A stretch of DNA of 10,597 nt, taken from Bacteroides sp. Its GTDB lineage: Bacteria > Bacteroidota > Bacteroidia > Bacteroidales > Bacteroidaceae. Position numbers and translations under genes: made by a program. The number at the start of each line of letters is the position of its first letter. The first letter of the stretch is position 1. Where the stretch lies: the NCBI GenBank assembly GCA_019412865.1, contig DXOJ01000566.1, positions 1 through 10,597 on the forward strand, written 5' to 3'. The notes below the pieces were generated by a model, which ran no database searches, was not told the DNA's origin, and saw nothing but the letters and a program-made list of their open reading frames with translations. This document shows positions 1-8,195 of the stretch, in pieces.

Positions 1-33
1 GAATAATAGTGCTGTATATAATATTTTTTTCAT
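1..33 (-). CDS. Probable SusD-like lipoprotein, N-terminal fragment (cut by window edge)
   Basis: Reading the minus strand from an ATG at 33-31 gives 11 open codons, MKKILYTALLF, before the left edge. A Met-Lys-Lys start followed by hydrophobic residues is what the beginning of a bacterial signal peptide looks like. The start lies 20 bases after the stop of the SusC-like gene, and the purine-rich run AAAGAAGAAAG just before it could help ribosome binding. In Bacteroidetes the gene immediately downstream of susC is nearly always susD, which encodes a surface lipoprotein that caps the transporter and binds glycan, so I infer SusD from position. The lipobox cysteine and all SusD-specific sequence lie outside the window, so the sequence itself shows only a likely exported protein translated in series with SusC. 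Confidence 0.55.
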   Translation of the reverse strand, partial: MKKILYTALLF

Positions 34-53
34 ATTCTTTCTTCTTTAAGTGA

Positions 54-3000
54 TTAAAAACCAACATTTACACCGAACGACCAAGTGCGATAGAACGGAT
101 AACCTGAAATTTGAGATACCTCTCCCATCTCCGGGTCGAAACCATCCTTGATACTTGTCGCTTCCCACAGGTCATTACCCGAAAAGTAGACACGCACTTT
201 TTCCAGTTTGACTTTCCGAGTCCATTGTTTAGGCAAAGTATAGCCGATAATCAATGACTTCAAGCGAATATATCGGCTATTCTGCAGCATGAAGTCATTA
301 TTTCCATAGTTCCATGCAGCACGTCCCGCATAACTAGTCAGACGAGGATATTCCGCAGTTGGATTTTCTGCAGTCCAGGTATTACCCAGGAATGAAGGGT
401 TTTGATTACTAAATATGGCAGCAAACGGATAAGCCATCCAACCTGTACGCATGATATACTGCTTGCCGACTCCCTGAAACATGGCACTAACGTCAACCCC
501 TTTCCATGCACCGCCTAAATTAATGCCAAACACATAATGCGGATCACCGTCTCCCACAAATTGCAGGTCACCATTGGCACCGTCAATCTTGTTATCTCCA
601 TTCAGATCCAAGCGTTTCGTATCACCAGGGCGAAGTTCTGTAGTCGTTTCTTTTCGGACACCCAGCAATTCTCCACCGCCTTCTCCATATAATTCATAAT
701 AACGATTCACTTCGGCTTCATCGGCAAAGTAACCATCTGTACGATACAGGAAGAAGGAATTCAACGGATATCCTACCACCTTTGCATTTTTTCCTGCTAC
801 ATATGTATCGGCTCCTTCCATCTTCTTCAACATTGTTTTCGTATCGCCCACATTAAAGTTCGCGAAATAAGAGAAATCACTAATCTGGTCACGCCAACCG
901 ACAGACAGTTCCCATCCTTTCACGCTTAAGTGTCCGGTGTTACTTTTGGGTGCGTCAGCTCCCAATACAGACGGATAAGTAATTTGCGACTGCATTCCCT
1001 TATTATCTTTCCAAAAGTAGTCAAAATTAACTGTCAATCGGTTATTTAAGAAATTCAAGTCGACACCAATATTTTTCTGTTTCACCCGCTCCCAAGTAAG
1101 TGTCTGATTGATAAGTCCAGAGTTTTTAAGAGTAGTAGAAATCTGTCCAGTCAGAGGGCTTCCCAAATAAGTCACTCCCGAATTAATGGCAGAAGCATAC
1201 AAGAAATCACCTAGTCCGGCGTTGTTACCCGCTTCACCGTAACTAAAACGTATTTTACCGAAATCAAGTACTGGAGTAACAAACTTCATAAAGTTTTCTT
1301 GAGTAAATACCCAACCCAAAGAGAATGAGCCGAAGTTCTTAAAACGATATCCATCAGCAAATTTCGAGTCTCCGTCGCGACGTCCCAATAACTCCAACAT
1401 ATATTTCTCGGAATAATTATAGTTGACACGAGCAATATATGAATAAGTGCCACTACTACCTTTCCCACCCGAATTAGCCATTTTGCTACTTGCATCGGCT
1501 AATCCCAAATCATATACACCATTATCCTCAAACTTTTCACGTGCAGTGGATGTTCTTCTCCATGCCGTCGTTTCTGCATTAAGACCTGCTACTACAGACA
1601 CATTATGTTGTTCGGCAAATGTCCGGTTGTATTTTAGTAAGGCTGAATAAAATTGATACAAAAGGTTGTTCGCCTGTACCAGATAACCCGGATTGTTTTC
1701 AATCTTCACATTCGACGGATTATCTGGATAAATAAGATTCTGATTCGTCCATTGTACCAGTTCAGATGCCGGATTACCAAACCAATCATACGTTTGTACA
1801 GGAACTACGTACCGTTCCCGGCGATATTCCTCGTTTTGGAAAGAAGCAGTTCCCTCAAAGCTGATACCTTTCCAGATATCGGCCACTACTTTCATATCAA
1901 TACGTGTAGTTAGTTTTACCTTTTCATCACGTCCACCTTCAGAAGTAGCTGCCACAGAGTTACGGTTACCTACCGTACCGAAGTTAGCATACCACTGTCC
2001 CAATGGATTCTTTGACGGGAAGAAAGGTACATCATATCCATACAATGAATTATCCAAACCGGTAGAAGGAGATTCCGTGCTGGTTCTAATCACACTAGCA
2101 ATAGACTCAAAACGTAACCAATCAGTCATCTGTAGGCCATAGTTCAAACGAAGGTTCAACTGTTTCTGTCCGTCATAAGCAGTTGTCAGATTCGCCTGAT
2201 TATCCGCATAAGCCAATGAGATACGGTAGTTTGACTTTTCCGTAGAACCTGACACACTCAAGTTATGCTGATAAGAGTTACGATTAGCAAACAGTTCATC
2301 GGTACGACTGGAATTAGCCAAAAAAATTTCTCCATAATACTGTGTAGGATAAATTCCTGCTACATTTTGCTGCATCCGCAGCATATTCTCTTCAGATACC
2401 CAAGCCCACCAGTTAGGTGTCTTTTCTTCTTTATTAGCCTCCAGCCACATGGTAGCATATTGCCCCATATCCGGTGAAAAAGCCGTGATTCCCGGTGAAG
2501 TGAAACGCATATTGAAACTATAGTCTACATTGACTTTTCCACTCTTTCCACGTTTAGTGGTGACCAGAATAACTCCGTTCGCCGCTTTCGCACCATAGAT
2601 AGATGCCGCTCCATCTTTCAGCACACTGATGCTCTCTATATCATCAGAGTTCAGGTTCTGAAAAGATTCAGTATTCAAGGTAGGCACTCCGTCAACAATA
2701 ATCAACGGACTTCCTCCGTTGACAGACGTAGTACCACGAATGGTAAAATCCAGTCCCTCGTTACCCGGCCGGGGCGAATTACGAGTGACTACCAAACCGG
2801 GTGTCTGCCCCTGTAATGCCAATCCGACATTGGTTATCGCACGACTCTCCAATGCCTTACTGCTCACTTGCTCGACAGCACCAGTCAGAGTTGCCTTCTT
2901 CTGTGTGCCATATCCTACTACAACCACTTCATCCAAAGCATTATCATCTTCTTTCAGGATGATTTTAACATTTGTCCGTTCATTGATATCTACCACTTGA

Positions 3001-3305
3001 TCCTGATAACCGATATAGCTGATTTTCAACTGCTTTGCCTCTGCCGGGACATCCAAGCTAAATCGTCCGTCAATATCCGTTATTACTCCCTTCTGTGAAC
3101 CTACAACAACAATATTACAACCAATCAACGGTTCTCCATGCTGGTCTGTAACGACTCCTTTGATTATCCTTCCCGTTTGGGCAACAATCATACTTTCTTT
3201 CGCGTGCGTATTTGCCTGAAGCAACGCACCAGAAGAACCGCCAATTAACATGGCCACAACCATGACGACTCCTCTACGTGATAAGAAATTGGGTTTAATT
3301 TCCAT
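54..3305 (-). CDS. SusC-like TonB-dependent outer-membrane glycan transporter, complete
   Basis: This 1083-residue protein is a SusC/RagA-family TonB-dependent transporter that would import oligosaccharides across the outer membrane with a SusD partner. Residues 1-35 form a signal peptide (Arg-Arg at 10-11, hydrophobic core about 12-29). Residues about 46-118 are a carboxypeptidase-regulatory-like domain (GVVTDQHGEPLIGCNIVV, DIDGRFSL). DEVVVVGYGTQ at 125-135 is the conserved SusC segment before the plug. The plug follows to about 255 with typical motifs: LIIVDGVP, DDIESISVLKDGAASIYG and ANGVILVTTKRG. The rest is the beta-barrel, ending in Phe as outer-membrane barrels do. No STN (secretin/TonB short N-terminal) domain lies between the signal peptide and the regulatory-like domain, so this is not the usual sigma/anti-sigma signalling form. 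It starts 44 bases after the sigma gene and is followed after 20 bases by the presumed susD. The substrate cannot be read from the sequence. Reading frame intact; family assignment is secure. Confidence 0.96.
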   Translation of the reverse strand: MEIKPNFLSRRGVVMVVAMLIGGSSGALLQANTHAKESMIVAQTGRIIKGVVTDQHGEPLIGCNIVVVGSQKGVITDIDGRFSLDVPAEAKQLKISYIGYQDQVVDINERTNVKIILKEDDNALDEVVVVGYGTQKKATLTGAVEQVSSKALESRAITNVGLALQGQTPGLVVTRNSPRPGNEGLDFTIRGTTSVNGGSPLIIVDGVPTLNTESFQNLNSDDIESISVLKDGAASIYGAKAANGVILVTTKRGKSGKVNVDYSFNMRFTSPGITAFSPDMGQYATMWLEANKEEKTPNWWAWVSEENMLRMQQNVAGIYPTQYYGEIFLANSSRTDELFANRNSYQHNLSVSGSTEKSNYRISLAYADNQANLTTAYDGQKQLNLRLNYGLQMTDWLRFESIASVIRTSTESPSTGLDNSLYGYDVPFFPSKNPLGQWYANFGTVGNRNSVAATSEGGRDEKVKLTTRIDMKVVADIWKGISFEGTASFQNEEYRRERYVVPVQTYDWFGNPASELVQWTNQNLIYPDNPSNVKIENNPGYLVQANNLLYQFYSALLKYNRTFAEQHNVSVVAGLNAETTAWRRTSTAREKFEDNGVYDLGLADASSKMANSGGKGSSGTYSYIARVNYNYSEKYMLELLGRRDGDSKFADGYRFKNFGSFSLGWVFTQENFMKFVTPVLDFGKIRFSYGEAGNNAGLGDFLYASAINSGVTYLGSPLTGQISTTLKNSGLINQTLTWERVKQKNIGVDLNFLNNRLTVNFDYFWKDNKGMQSQITYPSVLGADAPKSNTGHLSVKGWELSVGWRDQISDFSYFANFNVGDTKTMLKKMEGADTYVAGKNAKVVGYPLNSFFLYRTDGYFADEAEVNRYYELYGEGGGELLGVRKETTTELRPGDTKRLDLNGDNKIDGANGDLQFVGDGDPHYVFGINLGGAWKGVDVSAMFQGVGKQYIMRTGWMAYPFAAIFSNQNPSFLGNTWTAENPTAEYPRLTSYAGRAAWNYGNNDFMLQNSRYIRLKSLIIGYTLPKQWTRKVKLEKVRVYFSGNDLWEATSIKDGFDPEMGEVSQISGYPFYRTWSFGVNVGF

Positions 3306-3349
3306 AATACTATTAAATTATTAAAGTTAATATTTTCTCGATCCGGTAC

Positions 3350-3910
3350 TCAACCGACCCTAGACAATTCATTTTGTAAACATACACGTACCTTCTTCCG
3401 AGCCATCAGCAGTTGCCATTCCACAGTACGGGAAGATAAAGACAGCTTCTTTGCAATGGCAGGACAGGACAAATCTTCTTCAAAACTCAAATTATAAATC
3501 TGACGGCATTTAGCAGGAAGAGTTCCCACGGCTGTATGATGTATTTGTTTCAATTCACGATAATATATCGCGTCTTCGATAGAATTCCGGCCTGCCTCTC
3601 TGACATTATTATATATATAGGAGACAAAATCCTCTTGTCTGTAATGACGGCGTATCTTATCCGTCACCATATTACGTGCAATGGTGAAAAGTAAAGACCA
3701 AATAGTGTTCTTATTCACAAATGCCCAATGTTCCCATAAGCGGATAAAGACATCCTGCATCAAATCTTCAGCCTCATATTTATATGGAATGCGACACGCT
3801 ATAAAAGACAAGACAATATGCCTGTATTCCTGATAGAATTCAGAGAAATCTTTGTGATTGGATAGGACGGTATTTATTTCCATAGCATTACATGTTTCAT
3901 TTAACAACAT
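3350..3910 (-). CDS. ECF-type RNA polymerase sigma factor (sigma-70 family), without adjacent anti-sigma gene
   Basis: The protein has 186 residues from the first ATG, normal for an extracytoplasmic-function sigma factor with only regions 2 and 4. Region 2 spans about 21-92: YEAEDLMQDVFIRLWEH (45-61) is the core-binding and -10-recognition helix and FTIARNMVTDKIRRHYR follows. Region 4 spans about 119-178: LPAKCRQIYNLSFEEDLSCP, then the helix-turn-helix AIAKKLSLSSRTVEWQLLMA. The role would be to direct RNA polymerase to a small regulon, most simply the susCD pair 44 bases downstream. Such sigma factors in Bacteroides PULs normally precede a FecR-type anti-sigma gene; here SusC follows directly. 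The start is uncertain: Met10 (3883-3881, MEINTVLSNHKDF) is more likely than Met1 because a -7 box at 3913-3920 would place the RNA start near or inside the first ATG. With Met10 the protein has 177 residues. Family is secure; target promoters are inferred. Confidence 0.93.
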   Translation of the reverse strand: MLLNETCNAMEINTVLSNHKDFSEFYQEYRHIVLSFIACRIPYKYEAEDLMQDVFIRLWEHWAFVNKNTIWSLLFTIARNMVTDKIRRHYRQEDFVSYIYNNVREAGRNSIEDAIYYRELKQIHHTAVGTLPAKCRQIYNLSFEEDLSCPAIAKKLSLSSRTVEWQLLMARKKVRVCLQNELSRVG

Positions 3911-3912
3911 TG

Positions 3913-3920
3913 CAAATTTA
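3913..3920 (-). promoter_or_regulatory. Candidate -7 promoter box for the sigma factor gene
   Basis: The minus strand reads TAAATTTG, a full match to the Bacteroides housekeeping -7 element TAnnTTTG. At the expected 19-21 base spacing there is no TTTG -33 element (the minus strand reads ACGC, CACG or ACAC there). A good -7 with no -33 is common at activator-dependent promoters and fits the direct repeat upstream. Transcription would begin about 3-7 bases downstream, near 3906-3910, giving a leader of roughly 25 bases to the ATG at 3883. An 8-base match in AT-rich DNA can arise by chance. Confidence 0.4.
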
Positions 3921-3950
3921 TGGAAAACACCCTGTTCAGGCGTGTGTCTT

Positions 3951-3982
3951 TTGTCGCAAACTAGTGCTACACTTGTTGCAAA
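3951..3982 (-). promoter_or_regulatory. Direct repeat upstream of the sigma gene, candidate operator for the HTCS
   Basis: On the minus strand TTTGCAACAA (3982-3973) and TTTGCGACAA (3960-3951) match at 9 of 10 bases. Their starts are 22 bp apart, about two turns of the helix. AraC-family activators, including the output domain of HTCS proteins, generally bind direct repeats at about this spacing. The pair lies about 31-62 bases upstream of the candidate -7 box, a normal position for an activator. A shorter 7-base match, TTTGCAA at 3916-3910, sits 44 bp (two further 22-bp steps) from the nearer copy and overlaps the -7 box; this may be chance. I saw no similar pair in the other two gaps (3306-3349 and 8116-8195). 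Binding by the HTCS is inference. Confidence 0.45.
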
Positions 3983-4041
3983 ATCACATTTTACGCTATT
4001 ACAGGGCCTTTTTTGTATTTTTCTGCTATAAAAGAGTGAGA

Positions 4042-7000
4042 TTAGAGTACATCTTCATCCAATTTCTCATCACGTGATTTTCCTCCATACTGCGATGGTA
4101 ATATACCAAATGTTTCTTTAAATAATTTGGTAAAGTAACGTCGTGTAGAGAATCCTACGTGATCTGCAATTTCGGATATAGACAGGTCTGTGTCCCGCAA
4201 TAATTGAGCAGCCCGTTTCAGACGGATACTACGGATAAAGTCTTTAGGGGTTTGCCCGGTTATTCCTTGCAGTTTACGGTATAATGTTGCACGGTTCATG
4301 GCGAGGTCTGCACTCATCTCCTCTACCGAATACTCGGTGTTATCCATATTCCGTTCTACACATTCCAATGCTTTCTGCACAAGCTGTTCGTCAAGGGAAG
4401 TAATTGTGATACTACTCGGAGTCACCACAATCTCTTTATGAAATGTTTCCTGACGCCCTTTCTGCTGCTCGATCAATTTACGTACACGAGTTAGTAAGAC
4501 ATCAATGCTAAACGGCTTGGATATATATGAATCAGCACCGGCTTCATACCCCATCGCTTTGCTTTCGTCCGACGCACGAGCTGTAAGCAGGACAACCGGA
4601 ATATGCGAAGTTTGCAGGTTTGTTTTTATACGCTGACATAGTTCTATTCCATCTACATTCGGCATCATAATGTCACTGATAATAAGTTCCGGGTTCTGCT
4701 TGATAGCCAACTTCTCTCCTTCTTCACCATCAGCAGCATCAATAATATGATACCATTCGCTTAGTTGTTCACGTAGAAACTCCCTGAACTCTTTATTATC
4801 TTCTACCACCAACAACAGAGGCTTCGTATCCCCCGACAATACCGGTTCATCCTCTGTGTTTTCTTCTTCTGTTCCGGCTGATACTTGTTGTATTGGTGAA
4901 CCTGCCGGATACAAGTCCATAGGAATGGCAATGGTAAATATAGAGCCTACCCCTAATGTACTTTCTACTGATACACGTCCATCATGCAGCTCTACATATT
5001 CTTTTATCAAATGAAGGCCGATTCCACTTCCGGAAAGGTTATTATTTATATTCTTCTTAGCCTGGTAGAAACGTTCAAAAACATGTGGCAGATCTTCTTT
5101 TGATATTCCGGCTCCGGTATCTATCACTTTCACCTGAATATATGAATGTTCTTTCTCCCGATATTTTTCTATCTCCAACGTGATATTTCCACCTTCCGAT
5201 GTGAATTTGAACGCATTGGATAATAGGTTATTCAATACTTTATGTACTTTGTCACGATCAAAGTACATATATAGTTCATCAATGCCATTAGTATCCAACT
5301 GGAAAGAAATGCTCTTTTCTATAGCTATCTCCTGAAAAGAATTGCAAGCCTGCCGCACAAATTCAACCCAGTCACCATTCAATAAATTCAGCTTTTCTCC
5401 TTTCATCTCCAACTTACGGAAATCCAGCAGTTGATTAACCAACGTCAATAAACTTTGTGCGTTTTTATAAACAGATCCTAACTGTTTTGCCAGCGTTTCA
5501 TCCGTCAATCGACGTATTATCATATCCAATGGAGTAATAATCAGAGTCAGTGGAGTACGTAATTCATGGCTGATATTCGTAAAGAAACGGAATTTCATCT
5601 GTTCCAGTTCTTCTTTTTGTCTCTGTGCTTCTTCTTGTTGCATACGAATCATCTTTTGACGATTACGCCGATTCACAATATAAATCAATCCGAATATCAA
5701 AAGAAGACCTAAAATTACATACAATATACGTGCAGCCAACGTATCCCAAAAAGGTGGATGTATAACAATCGTAAACTTCGATTCCGGCCCCCACATACGG
5801 TCATTACCGGCTACTGATACCCGAAATACATATTCGCCCGGTAGGAGGTTATTATAGGTAATACGCCCCTGTCCATTTTCAAACAACGTTTCCGTCCACT
5901 CCTTATCGAATCCGTCCAACTGATAACGAAAGGAGGTTTGCAAAGGATTGAGATAGTTTAAGCCTGAAAACTCTAATGTGATGTAGTTTTCATTGTATTC
6001 CAAAGATACTCCGTCTGAATAACTAAGGGACTTATCAAACAATACGCGACCATTGTATTTCTCTCCGGAAAGAATCGGAACATTAAACAATCGGAAAGAT
6101 GTAAATAACGGATGGGAAAGCTGATAGGAATCCAGCATGTGATCCGGTGAGAACATTACAAATCCATTAAGAAGTCCAAGATACAGATTGTCATAGGTCA
6201 TCAATGCCGGGAAACTGAATAAATCATCCTGAAGTATTTCAGCTTCAGCCAAACAGCTAATTACATGAAAACGATACTCGCTCTCATTACGTTCTACTTT
6301 TATTTTATAAATGGAAGTAACTGTCGAAATCCAAATATCATGGTTCTTATCTTCTTTCACGTTCAGGATTGCTTTAGAAAGTCCTTCTTCTCTTCCTAAA
6401 GCGTAACTTTTCCCATCGGGGGCCAATACATACAATCCATATTGAGTAGCAAACCACAAAGCTCCTTCATAGTCTTTTAATATTTGATTGTATTTAATAC
6501 CACCATAATTAAATTTACCCTCCTGCTCCAATGCACATATCTTTTTTTTATCTGGGTCATATATGTACAATCCATTATCACTTCCCACAAGCAACCGGGA
6601 TTGATTATCTATCGCCAGTGTATTCGCCACTTTATATTTTTTCAATTCGGGAAATTGGTTGGATAAAAGAGTTATTTCTCCTGTTTCCGGATTCAGCTGC
6701 CCTACTCCACCATAAATACTTACCCACAATCTTCCCGACTTATCCTCTATCATTGCGCGTATATTGCTAAAATCCAATTCATTTTGATAATCTGTATCAG
6801 GATAATCGTAAGATCTGATTTTACCATCGTCGATGCAGTATAACCCATCATGATAAGTACCCACCCAAATTCGCCTTTTACTGTCTTCGTACAGCATACG
6901 GCAATTTTTCCGGGTGAATTCTTTATAAAAATAACTCAGTCTCTTTGTTTCCGGCTCATAACGATAAAGCGCCTGTGTGGTTCCCATCAGGATTTCTCCT

Positions 7001-8115
7001 GCTGATGTTTCAAGCATACAGCGAATTTCGTCCCCGTTCCAATCACCGTTCAATACCTTCTTATTACATAAGGTCATCCTATTCAAATTGGGATGATAAT
7101 AACAAATACCTTGATTGTATAATCCTATCCATACGGCCCCATTCTCCCGGTCACAGTAAATGCTTTGAATGCCATTGCGTATGGTTTGTCCCGATAATAA
7201 AGGAAGATCCTGAAGTTGAGTGACTGAAAAATTATGTATATCAATAACACATAGTCCGTTTAGGACAGTGCCTACCCATGCATTCCCCCCCTTATCCACA
7301 TCCATAGAAGTCAGCCATGAGTTTTGTCCGAGTTGGATTCCTGCAATTTGATTCCACTTTTTCTTATAGACATCATAGTATCCCACTCCACGATCCCACA
7401 TCACCCAAAAATCACCATTATTCAATAGTTTCAAGATAATCCGGTCATCAGGTTTCAATTGATTTTTCAAGAAATCCACTTGTTCTATGAAACGTTTCTT
7501 CTCATGGTCGTAATACCGGATAGCTCCGTTCTGATAAACCATCCAACTGCATTTACCATGGCTCTCTACTCCCAATAATTTTCCATCGTCTACCGCAGAT
7601 TCATCACTTTTAGAAATCTGTTCCATTATTCCCTGTTCTGCATCATAGGTATAAACCAAAGAACTGTCTGTCAAAAACCAATAACGTTTTTCCGAATCAA
7701 TAAATAAATCGGCAAGTTCTTCTTTCCAACCTAATTGATATAGCAGGGAATCTACATTATATATATACTGCTCGGTGGGCAAATCAAAAACCCGCAGACT
7801 GGCACGTTCTTTCATCCATAAGCGTTTATCCGAATCAATATACTGCTCAAAAATAATGTGATTATAGGATATAGGATAACCTTTCTGTAAGTCAAATGGA
7901 AAGTTAGAATAGTTTCCTCCGTCATACATAGTCAGCAATACAGTCCGAATTCCCATGCGTCCATCAGGCAGCGCAAATACACTACCGACATAATTATCCG
8001 GTAACCCCTCTGTTGCGCCGATATGACGGAATACATAGGAGGTTTCTTGTGAATGTATTTGGTTTGCAATAAAGAAACTCAATAAAATAGCAAACAGGTA
8101 TATTCGTGTATTCAT
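4042..8115 (-). CDS. Hybrid two-component system (HTCS) sensor kinase / response regulator, AraC-type output
   Basis: All parts of a two-component system are in one 1357-residue inner-membrane protein. Signal peptide: about 1-22. Periplasmic sensor: about 25-670, with two_component regulator propeller repeats such as GNAWVGTVLNGLCVID (277-292), GAVWIGLYNQGICYYHP (326-342), RRIWVGTYHDGLYCID and GALWFATQYGLYVLAP. Y_Y_Y domain: about 700-787. Membrane span: about 796-814, followed by a charged coiled coil. HisKA: phosphoacceptor His850 in FFTNISHELRTPLT. HATPase: Asn967, DTGAGIS (999-1005), FERFYQ and GSGIGLHL. Receiver: about 1098-1215 with Glu1105/Asp1106, phosphoacceptor Asp1148, Thr1178 and Lys1200. 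AraC-type helix-turn-helix: about 1240-1342. All catalytic residues are present, so it should be functional. Proteins of this class sense a specific oligosaccharide in the periplasm and activate their PUL; the ligand here is probably a rhamnose-containing fragment, judged only from the neighbouring GH78. It starts 80 bases after the rhamnosidase. MNTRIYLFAILL is the natural start, directly giving a signal peptide. Confidence 0.97.
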   Translation of the reverse strand: MNTRIYLFAILLSFFIANQIHSQETSYVFRHIGATEGLPDNYVGSVFALPDGRMGIRTVLLTMYDGGNYSNFPFDLQKGYPISYNHIIFEQYIDSDKRLWMKERASLRVFDLPTEQYIYNVDSLLYQLGWKEELADLFIDSEKRYWFLTDSSLVYTYDAEQGIMEQISKSDESAVDDGKLLGVESHGKCSWMVYQNGAIRYYDHEKKRFIEQVDFLKNQLKPDDRIILKLLNNGDFWVMWDRGVGYYDVYKKKWNQIAGIQLGQNSWLTSMDVDKGGNAWVGTVLNGLCVIDIHNFSVTQLQDLPLLSGQTIRNGIQSIYCDRENGAVWIGLYNQGICYYHPNLNRMTLCNKKVLNGDWNGDEIRCMLETSAGEILMGTTQALYRYEPETKRLSYFYKEFTRKNCRMLYEDSKRRIWVGTYHDGLYCIDDGKIRSYDYPDTDYQNELDFSNIRAMIEDKSGRLWVSIYGGVGQLNPETGEITLLSNQFPELKKYKVANTLAIDNQSRLLVGSDNGLYIYDPDKKKICALEQEGKFNYGGIKYNQILKDYEGALWFATQYGLYVLAPDGKSYALGREEGLSKAILNVKEDKNHDIWISTVTSIYKIKVERNESEYRFHVISCLAEAEILQDDLFSFPALMTYDNLYLGLLNGFVMFSPDHMLDSYQLSHPLFTSFRLFNVPILSGEKYNGRVLFDKSLSYSDGVSLEYNENYITLEFSGLNYLNPLQTSFRYQLDGFDKEWTETLFENGQGRITYNNLLPGEYVFRVSVAGNDRMWGPESKFTIVIHPPFWDTLAARILYVILGLLLIFGLIYIVNRRNRQKMIRMQQEEAQRQKEELEQMKFRFFTNISHELRTPLTLIITPLDMIIRRLTDETLAKQLGSVYKNAQSLLTLVNQLLDFRKLEMKGEKLNLLNGDWVEFVRQACNSFQEIAIEKSISFQLDTNGIDELYMYFDRDKVHKVLNNLLSNAFKFTSEGGNITLEIEKYREKEHSYIQVKVIDTGAGISKEDLPHVFERFYQAKKNINNNLSGSGIGLHLIKEYVELHDGRVSVESTLGVGSIFTIAIPMDLYPAGSPIQQVSAGTEEENTEDEPVLSGDTKPLLLVVEDNKEFREFLREQLSEWYHIIDAADGEEGEKLAIKQNPELIISDIMMPNVDGIELCQRIKTNLQTSHIPVVLLTARASDESKAMGYEAGADSYISKPFSIDVLLTRVRKLIEQQKGRQETFHKEIVVTPSSITITSLDEQLVQKALECVERNMDNTEYSVEEMSADLAMNRATLYRKLQGITGQTPKDFIRSIRLKRAAQLLRDTDLSISEIADHVGFSTRRYFTKLFKETFGILPSQYGGKSRDEKLDEDVL

Positions 8116-8137
8116 AACCGTATATTATCTTTTATTT

Positions 8138-8170
8138 CACTTATAATAATATTACGAACAAGAAATCAAA
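8138..8170 (-). promoter_or_regulatory. Weak candidate promoter for the HTCS gene
   Basis: In the 80-base gap before the HTCS, the minus strand has TTTG at 8170-8167, then 21 bases, then TATAAGTG at 8145-8138. This matches the Bacteroides -33 (TTTG) fully and the -7 (TAnnTTTG) at four of six fixed positions, with allowed spacing. Transcription would start about 16-20 bases before the ATG. HTCS genes are often expressed at a low constant level, which would suit a weak promoter, but the match is poor and read-through from the rhamnosidase gene is equally possible because no terminator is visible in the gap. Confidence 0.2.
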
Positions 8171-8195
8171 TTCCTAGTATTTTACCTATATTTTT

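Noticed and set aside
1447..3098. Several plus-strand open frames of 67-93 codons across the SusC gene
   Set aside because: They lie opposite a well-matched SusC coding sequence and show no domain or independent start context.
3344..3356. Short inverted repeat CGGT-ACTCA-ACCG at the end of the sigma gene, as a terminator
   Set aside because: The stem has only four base pairs, it overlaps the stop codon, and no T-run follows it on the transcribed strand.
3931..3940. CCTG-TT-CAGG palindrome between the -7 box and the direct repeat
   Set aside because: Four-base arms are expected often by chance, and nothing else supports it as an operator.
3980..3992. AAAAT-CAC-ATTTT hairpin after the HTCS gene, as a terminator
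   Set aside because: The stem is five A-T pairs with no G-C pair and no following T-run, too weak to end transcription.
6484..7223. Plus-strand open frames of 60-92 codons across the HTCS sensor region
   Set aside because: The HTCS frame is unbroken here with clear propeller repeats; these are antisense shadows.
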